Of a stretch of 6,230 nt of DNA, positions 6,216 to 6,230 are shown in pieces. Both the position numbers and the translations under genes were made by a program. Under the pieces are notes generated by a model. It had not been told where the DNA came from. It did not search any database and saw only the letters and a program-made list of their open reading frames with translations. The DNA comes from an uncultured Roseburia sp. Its GTDB lineage: Bacteria > Bacillota > Clostridia > Lachnospirales > Lachnospiraceae. Location: NCBI GenBank assembly GCA_946055175.1, contig CAMGET010000086.1, positions 1 to 6,230 of the forward strand, written 5' to 3'. Position 1 is the stretch's first letter. Each line of letters begins with the position of its first letter.

Positions 6216-6230
6216 CCTTCCTCCAAAGTC

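Overview
The window carries one densely packed gene cluster, entirely on the minus strand and read from right to left. It encodes a Gram-positive version of the Tad/Flp (type IVb) pilus assembly machinery. The organism is most likely an AT-rich anaerobic Firmicute, probably in or near the Lachnospiraceae (Clostridia). This rests on family content and order (Flp1-type pilin, DUF5702 protein, TadE-like proteins, short A24 peptidase, FHA protein with a DUF6382-like N-terminus), the AGGAGG ribosome-binding sites, and the absence of outer-membrane secretin genes. I cannot name a species.

Layout in transcription order: a TadB-like inner-membrane platform protein (6215-5478); a TadC-like platform protein with an unusual N-terminal extracytoplasmic domain (5462-4245); a 55-residue Flp1-type pilin with the strongest Shine-Dalgarno in the window (4229-4062); a DUF5702 pseudopilin-like protein (4062-2605); a large TadE-like protein with two Cys/His modules that look metal-binding (2608-1727); an A24 prepilin peptidase (1748-1317); a small TadE-like protein whose start is uncertain (about 1404-1102); and an FHA-domain protein (1112 to the left edge, incomplete). 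The assembly ATPase (TadA/CpaF) is not in the window and would be expected just beyond the right edge.

The genes are separated by at most 15 bases or overlap (TAATG, ATGA, 22 and 11 bases, and about 88 bases), which points to one polycistronic mRNA with translational coupling. No stretch without a gene exceeds 15 bases, and I saw no promoter, terminator, RNA gene, CRISPR array or mobile element. In the inferred scheme the peptidase trims the pilin and the TadE-like proteins after a glycine, TadB/TadC with the external ATPase drive assembly, and the FHA protein links the system to phospho-threonine signalling.

The most unusual signal is a 23-base inverted repeat with a 71-base loop at the very start of the large TadE-like gene (2487-2603). 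Its two mismatches both become G-U pairs in the minus-strand mRNA, so the transcript can form an uninterrupted 23-bp stem. That stem contains a possible ribosome-binding site for an alternative start codon in the loop, which suggests an RNA control element in mid-operon.
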